In this document: one piece after another, positions 52,350 through 60,129 of the stretch
Layout of the letters: each line of letters opens with the position of its first letter
Position numbering within the stretch: the first letter of the stretch is position 1
NCBI RefSeq assembly: GCF_001295795.1
Contig: NZ_LJHY01000022.1
Coordinates: forward strand, 390,326-454,325
Direction of reading: 5' to 3'
DNA: 64,000 nucleotides
Source of the DNA: Novosphingobium sp. AAP83
GTDB taxonomy: Bacteria; Pseudomonadota; Alphaproteobacteria; Sphingomonadales; Sphingomonadaceae
Notes under the pieces: generated by a model
Seen by the model: the letters and a program-made list of their open reading frames with translations, nothing else
Told to the model about the DNA's origin: nothing
The model's database searches: none
Position numbers and translations under genes: made by a program

Positions 52350-53645
52350 GTGACCAACACCGCCCAACCAGTCTCGCTTGTCCCAAAATCGCCGCTTGAG
52401 ATCCCCGACTATCGCCGTTTCTGGATTTCGCGCTTTTTTTCGGTGGTCGCCACCACCGGAATGGTGGTGATCCTTGGCTATCAACTCTACGACTTGGCGC
52501 GCAGCGAATACGGCATGACCATTGCCCAAGCCGCGTTTCAACTCGGCTTGCTAGGCCTCGCCCAGTTTCTGCCGCTTTTTTTGCTAACGCCCGTTGCAGG
52601 CCTTGTGGCTGACCGATTCGACCGGCGGATGATTGCAGGACTAGCCATCTGCCTTGATCTGTGCATTGCGCTATGTTTGGTCTTCGTCACGCAGTTTGAT
52701 ATGTTGACGCTTCCGCTGCTCTTCGGCCTTGCAGCGCTCCACGGCACGGCGCGGGTATTCATCGGCCCTGCCCTGTCTTCCATTGCGCCCAATATTGTTC
52801 CGGCCGAACTGATGCCTAAAGCAATCGCGATCAATGCGATGGCTTGGCAGATCGGCTCGGTTGGTGGCCCGGCGATTGCCGGACTGCTTTTTGCCGGACA
52901 CGCCTCGCTACCCTACTGGACATCAACGGTATTGCTCACGCTCTCTGCGCTGTGCGTGTTCGGGATCCGGCGCTTGCCACCACCTGCTGGCAATCGCAAC
53001 GTTCATCCTGTCCGCCAAATCCGCGAAGGAATGTCATTCGTCTGGAATGATCGCTTCCTGCTTGGCTGCATTACTTTGGATCTGTTTGCGGTATTGCTGG
53101 GCGGCGCAACCGCCTTGTTGCCGGTTTTCGCGCGCGACATCCTGATGGTGGATGGCCAACCCGTCGGCCCTGACGGACTTGGCATTATGCGGGCCATGCC
53201 CGGGCTCGGGGCTGCATTGGTCGCATTCGTTTTGTCCGCGCGCCCGATTGCAGACAACGTCGGCAACAAGATGCTGCTGGGCGTTGCGGTCTTTGGTGTT
53301 TTCACCATCGGCTTTGGTCTGTCGACGAACTATTACCTGTCGCTGCTCATGCTGGCCGGGATTGGGGCTGGCGATATGGTTTCGGTGTTCATCCGCTCGA
53401 CCCTGGTCCAACTCCACACACCTGATGATGTGCGCGGTCGCGTCTCGTCAATCTCGGGCCTTGCGATCTCGGCATCGAATGAGTTGGGCGAGATGCAATC
53501 GGGCGTTGCGGCTGCATTGTTTGGCGCCGTGGGAGCCGTTATTGCAGGGGGCATTGGCGCAATTGTCGTTACAGCCGCTTGGTTTGTGTTTTTTCCGGAA
53601 CTGAAGAACGCACGAACCTTTGCAGCTCGATACAGATCATCCTAA
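52350..53645 (+). CDS. MFS transporter (EntS/MFS_3-like)
   Basis: This 431-residue membrane protein has about twelve hydrophobic segments and a [11 protein letters not shown] loop between helices 2 and 3. It resembles the MFS_3 group that includes enterobactin exporter EntS. FISRF-type openings ([14 protein letters not shown]) and the late loop [15 protein letters not shown] support this. The start is a GTG at 52350; no strong ribosome site is seen. Substrate unknown. cysK follows 34 bp later on the same strand. Confidence 0.88.
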   Translation: MTNTAQPVSLVPKSPLEIPDYRRFWISRFFSVVATTGMVVILGYQLYDLARSEYGMTIAQAAFQLGLLGLAQFLPLFLLTPVAGLVADRFDRRMIAGLAICLDLCIALCLVFVTQFDMLTLPLLFGLAALHGTARVFIGPALSSIAPNIVPAELMPKAIAINAMAWQIGSVGGPAIAGLLFAGHASLPYWTSTVLLTLSALCVFGIRRLPPPAGNRNVHPVRQIREGMSFVWNDRFLLGCITLDLFAVLLGGATALLPVFARDILMVDGQPVGPDGLGIMRAMPGLGAALVAFVLSARPIADNVGNKMLLGVAVFGVFTIGFGLSTNYYLSLLMLAGIGAGDMVSVFIRSTLVQLHTPDDVRGRVSSISGLAISASNELGEMQSGVAAALFGAVGAVIAGGIGAIVVTAAWFVFFPELKNARTFAARYRSS

Positions 53646-53679
53646 GTTCCCAAAAATTCACCTGAAGGAGCACAGCGAA

Positions 53680-54597
53680 ATGAGAGCGGATTCCATCCTT
53701 GCCACCATAGGCAACACGCCGCACGTTCGCCTCTCCCGCCTGTTTCCCGACCACGAGGTATGGGTGAAGAGCGAACGCGCCAATCCTGGCGGATCGATCA
53801 AGGATCGTATCGGCCTTGCCATGATCGAGGCCGCCGAAGCAGACGGCAGCCTGAAACCCGGCGGCACTGTTATCGAGCCGACTTCGGGCAATACCGGAAT
53901 CGGTCTTGCCATGGCAGCAGCGGTGAAAGGCTATAAGCTGGTTCTGGTCATGCCGGAATCGATGTCGCTCGAACGTCGCCGCCTAATGCTGGCTTATGGT
54001 GCGACATTCGATCTTACGCCACGTGAAAAGGGCATGAAGGGCGCGATCGAACGCGCGAAGGAATTGATCGAGCAAACCCCCGGTTCATGGATGCCGCAAC
54101 AGTTCGATAACCCTGCCAATGTGGATATCCACGTGCGGACAACCGCGCAGGAAATCTTGCATGATTTTGCGGATGAACCGATTGATGTGCTGATTACCGG
54201 CGTCGGCACCGGCGGACATTTGACCGGTTGCGCCGAAGAGCTCAAGCGCCACTGGCCAGCACTGAAAGCCTATGCCGTAGAACCAACCCTATCGCCGGTA
54301 ATCTCTGGCGGACAGCCCGCGCCCCACCCGATCCAAGGCATAGGCGCAGGCTTCATCCCCGGCAACCTGCACACCCAATCGATCGACGGGGCTATTCAGG
54401 TCGATCCCGCCCACGCCAAGGAAATGGCGCGGCTTTCCGCCTCAAAAGAAGGGATGCTCGTAGGCATTTCTTCCGGCGCGACGCTGGCAGCCATCGCGCA
54501 AAAACTGTCAAGCCTCCCGGCAGGCAGCCGCGTGCTCGGCTTCAATTACGATACCGGCGAACGCTACCTCTCGGTTCCCGATTTCCTGCCGGAATAA
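53680..54597 (+). CDS. cysK: Cysteine synthase A
   Basis: CysK makes cysteine from O-acetylserine and sulfide with PLP. The 305-residue product has the PLP lysine in [16 protein letters not shown], the substrate loop [20 protein letters not shown], the phosphate-binding [10 protein letters not shown] and GISSGA. GAAGGAG precedes the ATG at 53680. The length is normal for CysK. A cystathionine-beta-synthase-like variant is unlikely without extra domains. Confidence 0.95.
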   Translation: MRADSILATIGNTPHVRLSRLFPDHEVWVKSERANPGGSIKDRIGLAMIEAAEADGSLKPGGTVIEPTSGNTGIGLAMAAAVKGYKLVLVMPESMSLERRRLMLAYGATFDLTPREKGMKGAIERAKELIEQTPGSWMPQQFDNPANVDIHVRTTAQEILHDFADEPIDVLITGVGTGGHLTGCAEELKRHWPALKAYAVEPTLSPVISGGQPAPHPIQGIGAGFIPGNLHTQSIDGAIQVDPAHAKEMARLSASKEGMLVGISSGATLAAIAQKLSSLPAGSRVLGFNYDTGERYLSVPDFLPE

Positions 54598-54603
54598 ACC
54601 GCG

Positions 54604-55308
54604 ATGGCGCTGGAACAGATTGATTTTGAAGACGGCGAAGTTCCCTTAACCGGGTTTCTCGTCCGGCCTGAGGGCGTGGCGAGGGCAGCGGTTCTGGTCT
54701 TGCCAACCATCGTCAATGGCAACAAGCCCATGATCCGCCGTGCCCATATGCTGGCTCAGGCGGGTTATGTGGCGATGATCGCTGATTTTTATGGCTGGCA
54801 AGTTCGTGATTTCGATCACGCACGCGAATTGGCAGGTGCTTTGCGCGCCGAGCCGGAACATTATCGCCAGCGCCTGCGCGCCAATCTTGCCGCGCTGATC
54901 GGGCATGAAGCGGCCGCGGGATTACCCGTGGCGGCCATCGGCTATTGCATGGGCGGTCAAGCGGCCCTTGAACTGGCGCGCGATGGCGCGGATCTCGTGC
55001 TTGCTGCCAGCTTTCACGGGCTGCTAGACACTGCCCTTCCCGCCTCAAACGGCGCAATCAAGCCACGCATTCTGATATGCCACGGCGATGCCGATCCGAT
55101 GGTTCCGCGCGCGCAAGTGATGGCGTTCTGGGAAGAAATGGACGCAGCCGGTGCCAATTGGCACTTCCACAGCTATAGCGGCGTCAAACACGGCTTCACC
55201 GATCCCGGCAGCGACGAGCGCGGCCTCGCGGCCATCGCTTATGATGAAAGCGGCGATCGTCAGAGTTGGCGCGCGATGATGGATCTTTTGGACGAAGTTC
55301 TGGGATAA
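54604..55308 (+). CDS. Dienelactone hydrolase family protein
   Basis: This 234-residue alpha/beta hydrolase has the DLH nucleophile elbow GYCMGGQAALE (Cys), the acid region HGDADPMVPRAQV and the histidine in YSGVKHGFTDPGS. That gives the Cys-Asp-His triad. It is 6 bp after cysK and likely co-transcribed. True dienelactone hydrolases act in chloroaromatic breakdown, but most homologues have other ester substrates. Confidence 0.9.
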   Translation: MALEQIDFEDGEVPLTGFLVRPEGVARAAVLVLPTIVNGNKPMIRRAHMLAQAGYVAMIADFYGWQVRDFDHARELAGALRAEPEHYRQRLRANLAALIGHEAAAGLPVAAIGYCMGGQAALELARDGADLVLAASFHGLLDTALPASNGAIKPRILICHGDADPMVPRAQVMAFWEEMDAAGANWHFHSYSGVKHGFTDPGSDERGLAAIAYDESGDRQSWRAMMDLLDEVLG

Positions 55309-55362
55309 GCCGGGGTTCTGGGATAAACCGGGGGATCCAAGAGGCGCCCCCGATTCAGTTCC

Positions 55363-57165
55363 TTAGGCAATAGCGAGTTGATCGGCGCTCAATGCCATGA
55401 TCGTTTCGCAACCTGCCTCAATCTCGCGACGCAGCGCGCCAGCTTCTGTCGCATGGCGCATGGCCCAATGGCGGGCGCAGGCAAGCTTGGCTTCATAGAA
55501 CGCCTTGTCCTCTGCGCCATTGGCGATGGCAGCGCTGGCAATTTTGGCCATCCGCAGCCACATCAGGCCAAGCGATACGATGCCTGTAAGCGTCATATAG
55601 GGATATGCGCCTGCCCCCAGATTGTTGGGATTGGTCATTGCGTTCTGCATGAACCAAATCGTAGCGGCCTTCATCTCGCCCGTAACCTTGGCTAGGCGTT
55701 CTGACACCAGTTTGACGGTTTCATCGGCACTGGCCTCGGCACATTCACCATCGACCAGCGCAAACAGGCGTTGCACTGCGCGGCCACCGTTAAGCGCCAA
55801 CTTCCGCCCGGCAAGGTCCATCGCCTGAACGCCGTTGGCACCTTCATAGATCATCGCGATCCGCACATCGCGCACGAACTGGTCCATGCCATTTTCGGCA
55901 ATATAGCCGTGGCCGCCCCAGATCTGCTGCATGTCGGTGGCAACTTTATAGCCCATGTCCGTGCCATATCCCTTGATCACCGGGGTGAGCAGGCTGATCA
56001 GATCGTCGGCTTCCTGACGGTCAGCCTCGGTTGCGCCCTTATGCGTCAGGTCAACCTGAAGCGCGCCCCACAGGCACAAGGCGCGCATGCCCTCTACGAA
56101 GGTCTTGCCGTCCATCAACATGCGGCGAACGTCGGGGTGGACGATGATCGGGTCGGCACGCTCGTTCGGTTCGGCAGGCCCGGTCAAAGCGCGGCCCTGA
56201 CGGCGATCGAGCGCATAGGCCAAGCCATTCTGGTAAGCTGCCTCAGCTTGCGCCAAGCCTTGCATCCCCACGCCAAGACGCGCGGCGTTCATCATGATGA
56301 ACATCGCAGCAAGGCCCTTGTTCTCCTCGCCAACGATCCAGCCTTTGGCACCATCATAGTTCATAACGCAGGTAGCGTTGCCATGAATGCCCATCTTTTC
56401 CTCTATGGAGCCGACACTTACGCCATTCTTTTCACCCAATGTCCCATCGGCATTGACGATAAACTTTGGCACGATGAACAACGAAATGCCCTTGCTCGAT
56501 TCCGGCGCACCGGGCGTTTTGGCAAGAACAAGGTGAATGATATTCTCGGTCAGATCATGGTCGCCTGCCGAAATGAAGATCTTGGTGCCGGTGATAGCAT
56601 AAGAACCATCGGCCTGCGGTTCGGCGCGGGTGCGAATCAGGCCAAGGTCTGTGCCGCAGTGCGGCTCGGTCAGGTTCATGGTGCCCAGCCATTCGCCGCT
56701 GACCATCTTGGGCAGATACATCGCTTGCTGTTCGGGCGAACCCTTCTCGCGTATTGCCGAAATCGCGCCATTGGCAAGGCCGGGGTACATCGCAAAGGCC
56801 TGATTGGCCGAAGCGAGATACAATTCCATCGTAAAGCCCATCACATGCGGCAGCCCTTGCCCGCCATAGGCCTCAGGCGCGGATAATGTGCCCCATGCGC
56901 CGTCTATATACTGGCGATAGGCTACCTTGAATCCGGCTGGCGTGGTGACGCTGCCATCGGCGTGGCGGGTGCAGCCTTCCTTGTCGCCCGAAAGATTGAT
57001 CGGGGCGACCACTTCGGTCACGAAACGGCCTGCTTCTTCGATGATTGCGTCCGTCATATCCTGCGTGGCGCTTTCGAACCCCGGCAGGTTGCCGTAGGAT
57101 TCAAGGCGCAGCAATTCGTTGATGACAAAACGCGTATCGCGGGTTGGGGCGTTGTAAACGGGCAT
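55363..57165 (-). CDS. Acyl-CoA dehydrogenase, long form with C-terminal extension
   Basis: This 600-residue FAD enzyme oxidises acyl-CoA to enoyl-CoA. It has the N-terminal helical extension typical of this subgroup (MPVYNAPTRDTRFVINELLRLESY), MNLTEPHCGTDLGLIRTRA (FAD/substrate region) and KIFISAGDHDLTENIIHLVLA. FVRDVRIAMIYEGANGVQAMDLAGRK carries the catalytic Glu region, and an extra C-terminal domain follows. It lies 12 bp downstream of a MerR regulator on the same strand and is probably under its control. Confidence 0.94.
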   Translation of the reverse strand: MPVYNAPTRDTRFVINELLRLESYGNLPGFESATQDMTDAIIEEAGRFVTEVVAPINLSGDKEGCTRHADGSVTTPAGFKVAYRQYIDGAWGTLSAPEAYGGQGLPHVMGFTMELYLASANQAFAMYPGLANGAISAIREKGSPEQQAMYLPKMVSGEWLGTMNLTEPHCGTDLGLIRTRAEPQADGSYAITGTKIFISAGDHDLTENIIHLVLAKTPGAPESSKGISLFIVPKFIVNADGTLGEKNGVSVGSIEEKMGIHGNATCVMNYDGAKGWIVGEENKGLAAMFIMMNAARLGVGMQGLAQAEAAYQNGLAYALDRRQGRALTGPAEPNERADPIIVHPDVRRMLMDGKTFVEGMRALCLWGALQVDLTHKGATEADRQEADDLISLLTPVIKGYGTDMGYKVATDMQQIWGGHGYIAENGMDQFVRDVRIAMIYEGANGVQAMDLAGRKLALNGGRAVQRLFALVDGECAEASADETVKLVSERLAKVTGEMKAATIWFMQNAMTNPNNLGAGAYPYMTLTGIVSLGLMWLRMAKIASAAIANGAEDKAFYEAKLACARHWAMRHATEAGALRREIEAGCETIMALSADQLAIA

Positions 57166-57177
57166 CTCTGTTATCCC

Positions 57178-57642
57178 TTAAAAGCTTGAAGCAGGATCGC
57201 GGCCTTCCGACCGTTCTTTTTGCATGACGAGTTCGACAAAGCTGGTGAGTTCATCAACCGTGGCCGCAATATCGGCTTGCTGGCGGCGCAGTTGCTCAAT
57301 CCGCTCACGACATTTGGCTATTGTAACGCGGCGCTGTTCGGCGCGGCCATCATCGACATCATACAAGTCGATCATGTCGCGAATTTCAGCGAGGCTGAAG
57401 CCGACGTTCTTGGCGCGCATGATCCACGCCAAACGAGCACGATCGCGCTTGGAGTAAATCCGGGAAAGCCCGGCGCGCGTTGGTGCGATTAGCCCCTCGT
57501 CTTCGTAAAAGCGCAAAGCACGAGCGGTGACGCCGAACTCGTTCGACAAGTCCGATATGGTGAATTGATCGCGCTTCAGGGCATCGGGCTGTTCAAGGTG
57601 CCCGGTGTGATCACGAGTCGCGGTGGCATGTTGGTCTGACAT
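57178..57642 (-). CDS. MerR-family regulator (LiuR-like)
   Basis: This 154-residue protein has a MerR winged helix (FTISDLSNEFGVTARALRFYEDEGLIAPTRAGLSRIYSKRDRARL) and a coiled-coil dimerisation helix, with no metal-binding cysteine cluster. MerR proteins of this type (LiuR, PsrA-like regulons) control branched-chain amino acid and fatty acid breakdown. That agrees with the acyl-CoA dehydrogenase gene directly downstream. The operator-like palindrome at 57662-57677 lies 20 bp before its start. Confidence 0.9.
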   Translation of the reverse strand: MSDQHATATRDHTGHLEQPDALKRDQFTISDLSNEFGVTARALRFYEDEGLIAPTRAGLSRIYSKRDRARLAWIMRAKNVGFSLAEIRDMIDLYDVDDGRAEQRRVTIAKCRERIEQLRRQQADIAATVDELTSFVELVMQKERSEGRDPASSF

Positions 57643-57661
57643 GCCATCACGCTAACTAACC

Positions 57662-57677
57662 TTTACGTAAGCGTCAA
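57662..57677. promoter_or_regulatory. Candidate LiuR-type operator
   Basis: TTTACGTAAGCGTCAA on the plus strand (TTGACGCTTACGTAAA on the minus strand) is close to the LiuR-box consensus known from gammaproteobacteria, which has the form TTGACGTTAACGTAAA. It lies just upstream of the MerR gene and overlaps the hisI stop codon, so autoregulation is likely. Confidence 0.6.
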
Positions 57678-58090
57678 TCTATCACGCGTTGCAGCAATCC
57701 TTCGTCATCAATCCTGCGATAAAAGCAAGTCGGCGCAAGCGTATGGCAGGCAGGTCCGGCAGGTTCGACCCGCAGCTCCAGCGCATCCTGATCGCAATCA
57801 ACGCGGATCTCGATAATCTTGAGGACATGACCCGAGCTTTCACCCTTCATCCAGAGCCGTCCGCGTGATCGCGAATGGAAATGCGCAAAGCCGGTTTCCC
57901 GCGTTTTTGCGATAGCTTCTGCATCCATATGCGCCAGCATCAACAAGGCACCCGTACGGTGATCGATGGCAACCGCCGTCAGCAATCCATTGGCATCAAA
58001 TTTGGGCATGAATTCAGTGCCGTGTTCACGTAGGGCGGTTTGGTCTGCGCTAGTCAAAGGGATAACGGCCTTTCTTGCCTGCAATATCAT
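57674..58090 (-). CDS. hisI: Phosphoribosyl-AMP cyclohydrolase
   Basis: HisI opens the adenine ring of phosphoribosyl-AMP in histidine synthesis. The 138-residue product has MLAHMDAEAIAKTRETGFAHFHSRSRGRLWMKGESSGH and the metal ligands in DCDQDALELRVEPAGPACHTLAPTCFYR. There is no fused HisE (PRA-PH) domain. I take the ATG at 58090; the ORF is open to 58147 without family resemblance. Confidence 0.94.
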   Translation of the reverse strand: MILQARKAVIPLTSADQTALREHGTEFMPKFDANGLLTAVAIDHRTGALLMLAHMDAEAIAKTRETGFAHFHSRSRGRLWMKGESSGHVLKIIEIRVDCDQDALELRVEPAGPACHTLAPTCFYRRIDDEGLLQRVID

Positions 58091-58416
58091 GGCGGGACTT
58101 GTTGCACGATAACCACAATAGTACGGTAAAATCCACGTTTGCGACATAATCGACTTTCACCCAAGGCATGAATGAACGATTAAGTTCCTGCGGTTTGAGG
58201 GAATCGCAGACTGGACGCCGCAAGACTTGGCCAGAAAAGCGAGCGCCAGAAACGCCAATGTTCAGGGATTTACGTGAGGGGCCGATTGGCAACTTTCGCA
58301 GCAGGCCTATATCGGCCGCGCGGTTTGCCAATCAGACATTGAGGGGACAGGCGGGTTGGTCAGGGGGCCACCGTATCGCGGACTACGCGAACGCCCGCAG
58401 AAATTCGTCACGAAGG
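58091..58416. other. Intergenic region between hisI and comF, no gene recognised
   Basis: This stretch has several short frames but none with a ribosome site, a family resemblance or convincing codon use. It contains a GGCAAAC/GTTTGCC-like pairing and CGGCCGATATAGGCC-type symmetry near 58305. A short non-coding RNA running on the plus strand into the hairpin at 58417 is possible but unsupported. The hisI promoter must lie in its left part. Confidence 0.4.
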
Positions 58417-58443
58417 ACGCCCGGAGCTTGATGTTCCGGGCGT
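58417..58443. terminator. Hairpin terminator next to comF
   Basis: ACGCCCGGA (58417-58425) pairs with TCCGGGCGT (58435-58443) around 9 bases. It begins 12 bp after the comF stop (minus strand). The T-rich tail (TTCTTATT) is on the plus strand, so it may end a plus-strand transcript better than comF, or act both ways. Confidence 0.65.
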
Positions 58444-58454
58444 TTCTTATTGGC

Positions 58455-59225
58455 CTAGGCTTTGATATCTTGCGGTTTCCGGATCGAATCCAGCGCCTCA
58501 TCCAGCACACGCGCAAAACATGCGATCCGGACTTGCGCCACCCCCGCCTTGCGCAACGCAATAATGCACGCGTTGGTTGTAGCCCCACTCGTCATCACAT
58601 CATCAACCAGCCAAACATTGGCCCCTTTCAGCGCCCCCAACCGCCCGGGATTTGGCGCAATCGCTCCTGAAAGAGTCCGAGCGCGCGCCTTGCGATTCAG
58701 TCCGCCCAGCGATGGCGTAGCCTTGGTGCGGACCAAGCCATCAACCAAAAGTCTCTGCCCCGTCGCCTTGGCAAGTTCGCCTGCCAGCAAAGCTGACTGA
58801 TTGTACCCGCGCTTCCAGATTCGCCAGCGGTGCAGCGGCACGGGAACCAACAGCCATTCGCCCGCCAGCATAGGCAAGCGCGGAGCCATCATACGCGCCA
58901 TCATCGGTGCCAGACCGATGCGCCGCCCATGCTTCAGCGCAAGCACCAGCGCGCGCGAAGTGTCATTATAGAGCGTAGCTGCTGCAATCCCTGCGTGGCG
59001 CGGCGGTTCTGCCATACAAGGGGCGCAAACCAGGTCCGACGCTGCATCAAGCCCCTCACCCAAAGGTCGCTGACACAGACTGCAACACGTCCCCGTTGGC
59101 ACGGCCAACTTGCCCCAGCATTCCAGACACAGGCCGCCATGCTCCGCCACCGGCATCCCGCATAGCGGGCAGCGTGGCGGGAACACGAAATCGATAACCG
59201 GCATAAGAGCGGCAAGGCGCGTCAT
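58455..59225 (-). CDS. comF: ComF family amidophosphoribosyltransferase-like protein
   Basis: This 256-residue ComF-type protein has two zinc-ribbon pairs near the N-terminus (CPLCGM..CLECW; CCSLCQ..CAPC) and a phosphoribosyltransferase-like domain. That domain has LVPVPLHRWRIWKRGYNQSALLA and the PRPP motif VWLVDDVMTSGATT. ComF (GntX in E. coli) is linked to DNA uptake or DNA use, with no settled biochemical role. The ATG at 59225 is chosen because the frame upstream overlaps the divergent methyltransferase gene. Confidence 0.92.
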   Translation of the reverse strand: MTRLAALMPVIDFVFPPRCPLCGMPVAEHGGLCLECWGKLAVPTGTCCSLCQRPLGEGLDAASDLVCAPCMAEPPRHAGIAAATLYNDTSRALVLALKHGRRIGLAPMMARMMAPRLPMLAGEWLLVPVPLHRWRIWKRGYNQSALLAGELAKATGQRLLVDGLVRTKATPSLGGLNRKARARTLSGAIAPNPGRLGALKGANVWLVDDVMTSGATTNACIIALRKAGVAQVRIACFARVLDEALDSIRKPQDIKA

Positions 59226-59289
59226 GGCCTTTACTGTCTTGCCTGCCGAAGCACTTGGCAAGAGCAGCGCAGACGGGCAAAGCCCGCAA

Positions 59290-60072
59290 ATGGCCACTTC
59301 GCCCCCTACTATTTTCGCACCAAATCGGCGGAAAGCCGTTCGCCGCCGCATGGCGCACCTGCAAACGGCTCCCGATGCCCCGCGCTATATCGCCGATGAC
59401 ATGGCCGATGATGTGCTAGACCGGCTATCGTTCCTGCGCCACGAACCAAAGCGCGCGCTTCTGATCGGTGACTGGACCGGCGCGGTGGCCACGGCGTTGG
59501 GTGCCCAAAACGTTACAACTGAAAAGCGTGATCCGCTGTTGATCGATGAAGAAGCGCCGCTTCCTGTAACCGAAGGCTTCGATTTCATCGCCAGCCTCGG
59601 CACGCTCGATACGCTCAATGACCTTCCCGGCGCTTTGGTGCACCTGCGTCGCGCGCTGGCCGATGGCGGCTTGATGATTGCCTGCTTCATGGGTGCGGGA
59701 TCACTGCCCGCCTTGCGCGCCATCATGCTGGAGGCAGACGCCGACCGACCTTCTCCACGCATTCACCCGCAAGTGGATGTGCGTGCGGGCGGACAACTGC
59801 TCCAACGCTGCGGCTTTGCCGATCCGGTGATTGATCACCACCACATCGATGTACGCTTCAGTTCGTTCGAGCGCTTGATCGGTGATCTGCGCGCACAAGG
59901 CCTCGGCAATTGCCTTGCCAGATCGGGCGAGCCTTTGAGCAAACCTGCTTTTACCCGGGCAAAAGCCGCTTTTGCAGCCCGCGCAGATGCCGATGGCAAA
60001 GTGACCGAACGCTTTGAAGTGCTAACGCTCAGCGGGTGGGCAAAACCGCTTCGCCCACCCAAATTTTTATAA
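59290..60072 (+). CDS. SAM-dependent methyltransferase (BioC/NDUFAF5-like)
   Basis: The 260-residue product resembles the mitochondrial complex I assembly factor NDUFAF5 and BioC. IFAPNRRKAVRRRMAHLQTAPDAPRYIADDMADDVLDRLSFL is typical of that group, followed by a reduced SAM-binding fold (ALLIGDWTGAVATALGA; DFIASLGTLDTLNDLPGALVHLRRALADGG). GDWTG stands where GxGxG is usual. Alphaproteobacterial members are common next to comF. The ATG at 59290 is the first one consistent with this start. Confidence 0.87.
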   Translation: MATSPPTIFAPNRRKAVRRRMAHLQTAPDAPRYIADDMADDVLDRLSFLRHEPKRALLIGDWTGAVATALGAQNVTTEKRDPLLIDEEAPLPVTEGFDFIASLGTLDTLNDLPGALVHLRRALADGGLMIACFMGAGSLPALRAIMLEADADRPSPRIHPQVDVRAGGQLLQRCGFADPVIDHHHIDVRFSSFERLIGDLRAQGLGNCLARSGEPLSKPAFTRAKAAFAARADADGKVTERFEVLTLSGWAKPLRPPKFL

Positions 60073-60129
60073 TAGGGACTGTCCCTATTATTCACTTACT
60101 TATTCTTCCCAGGCCTTGTGCGCCCGCCG

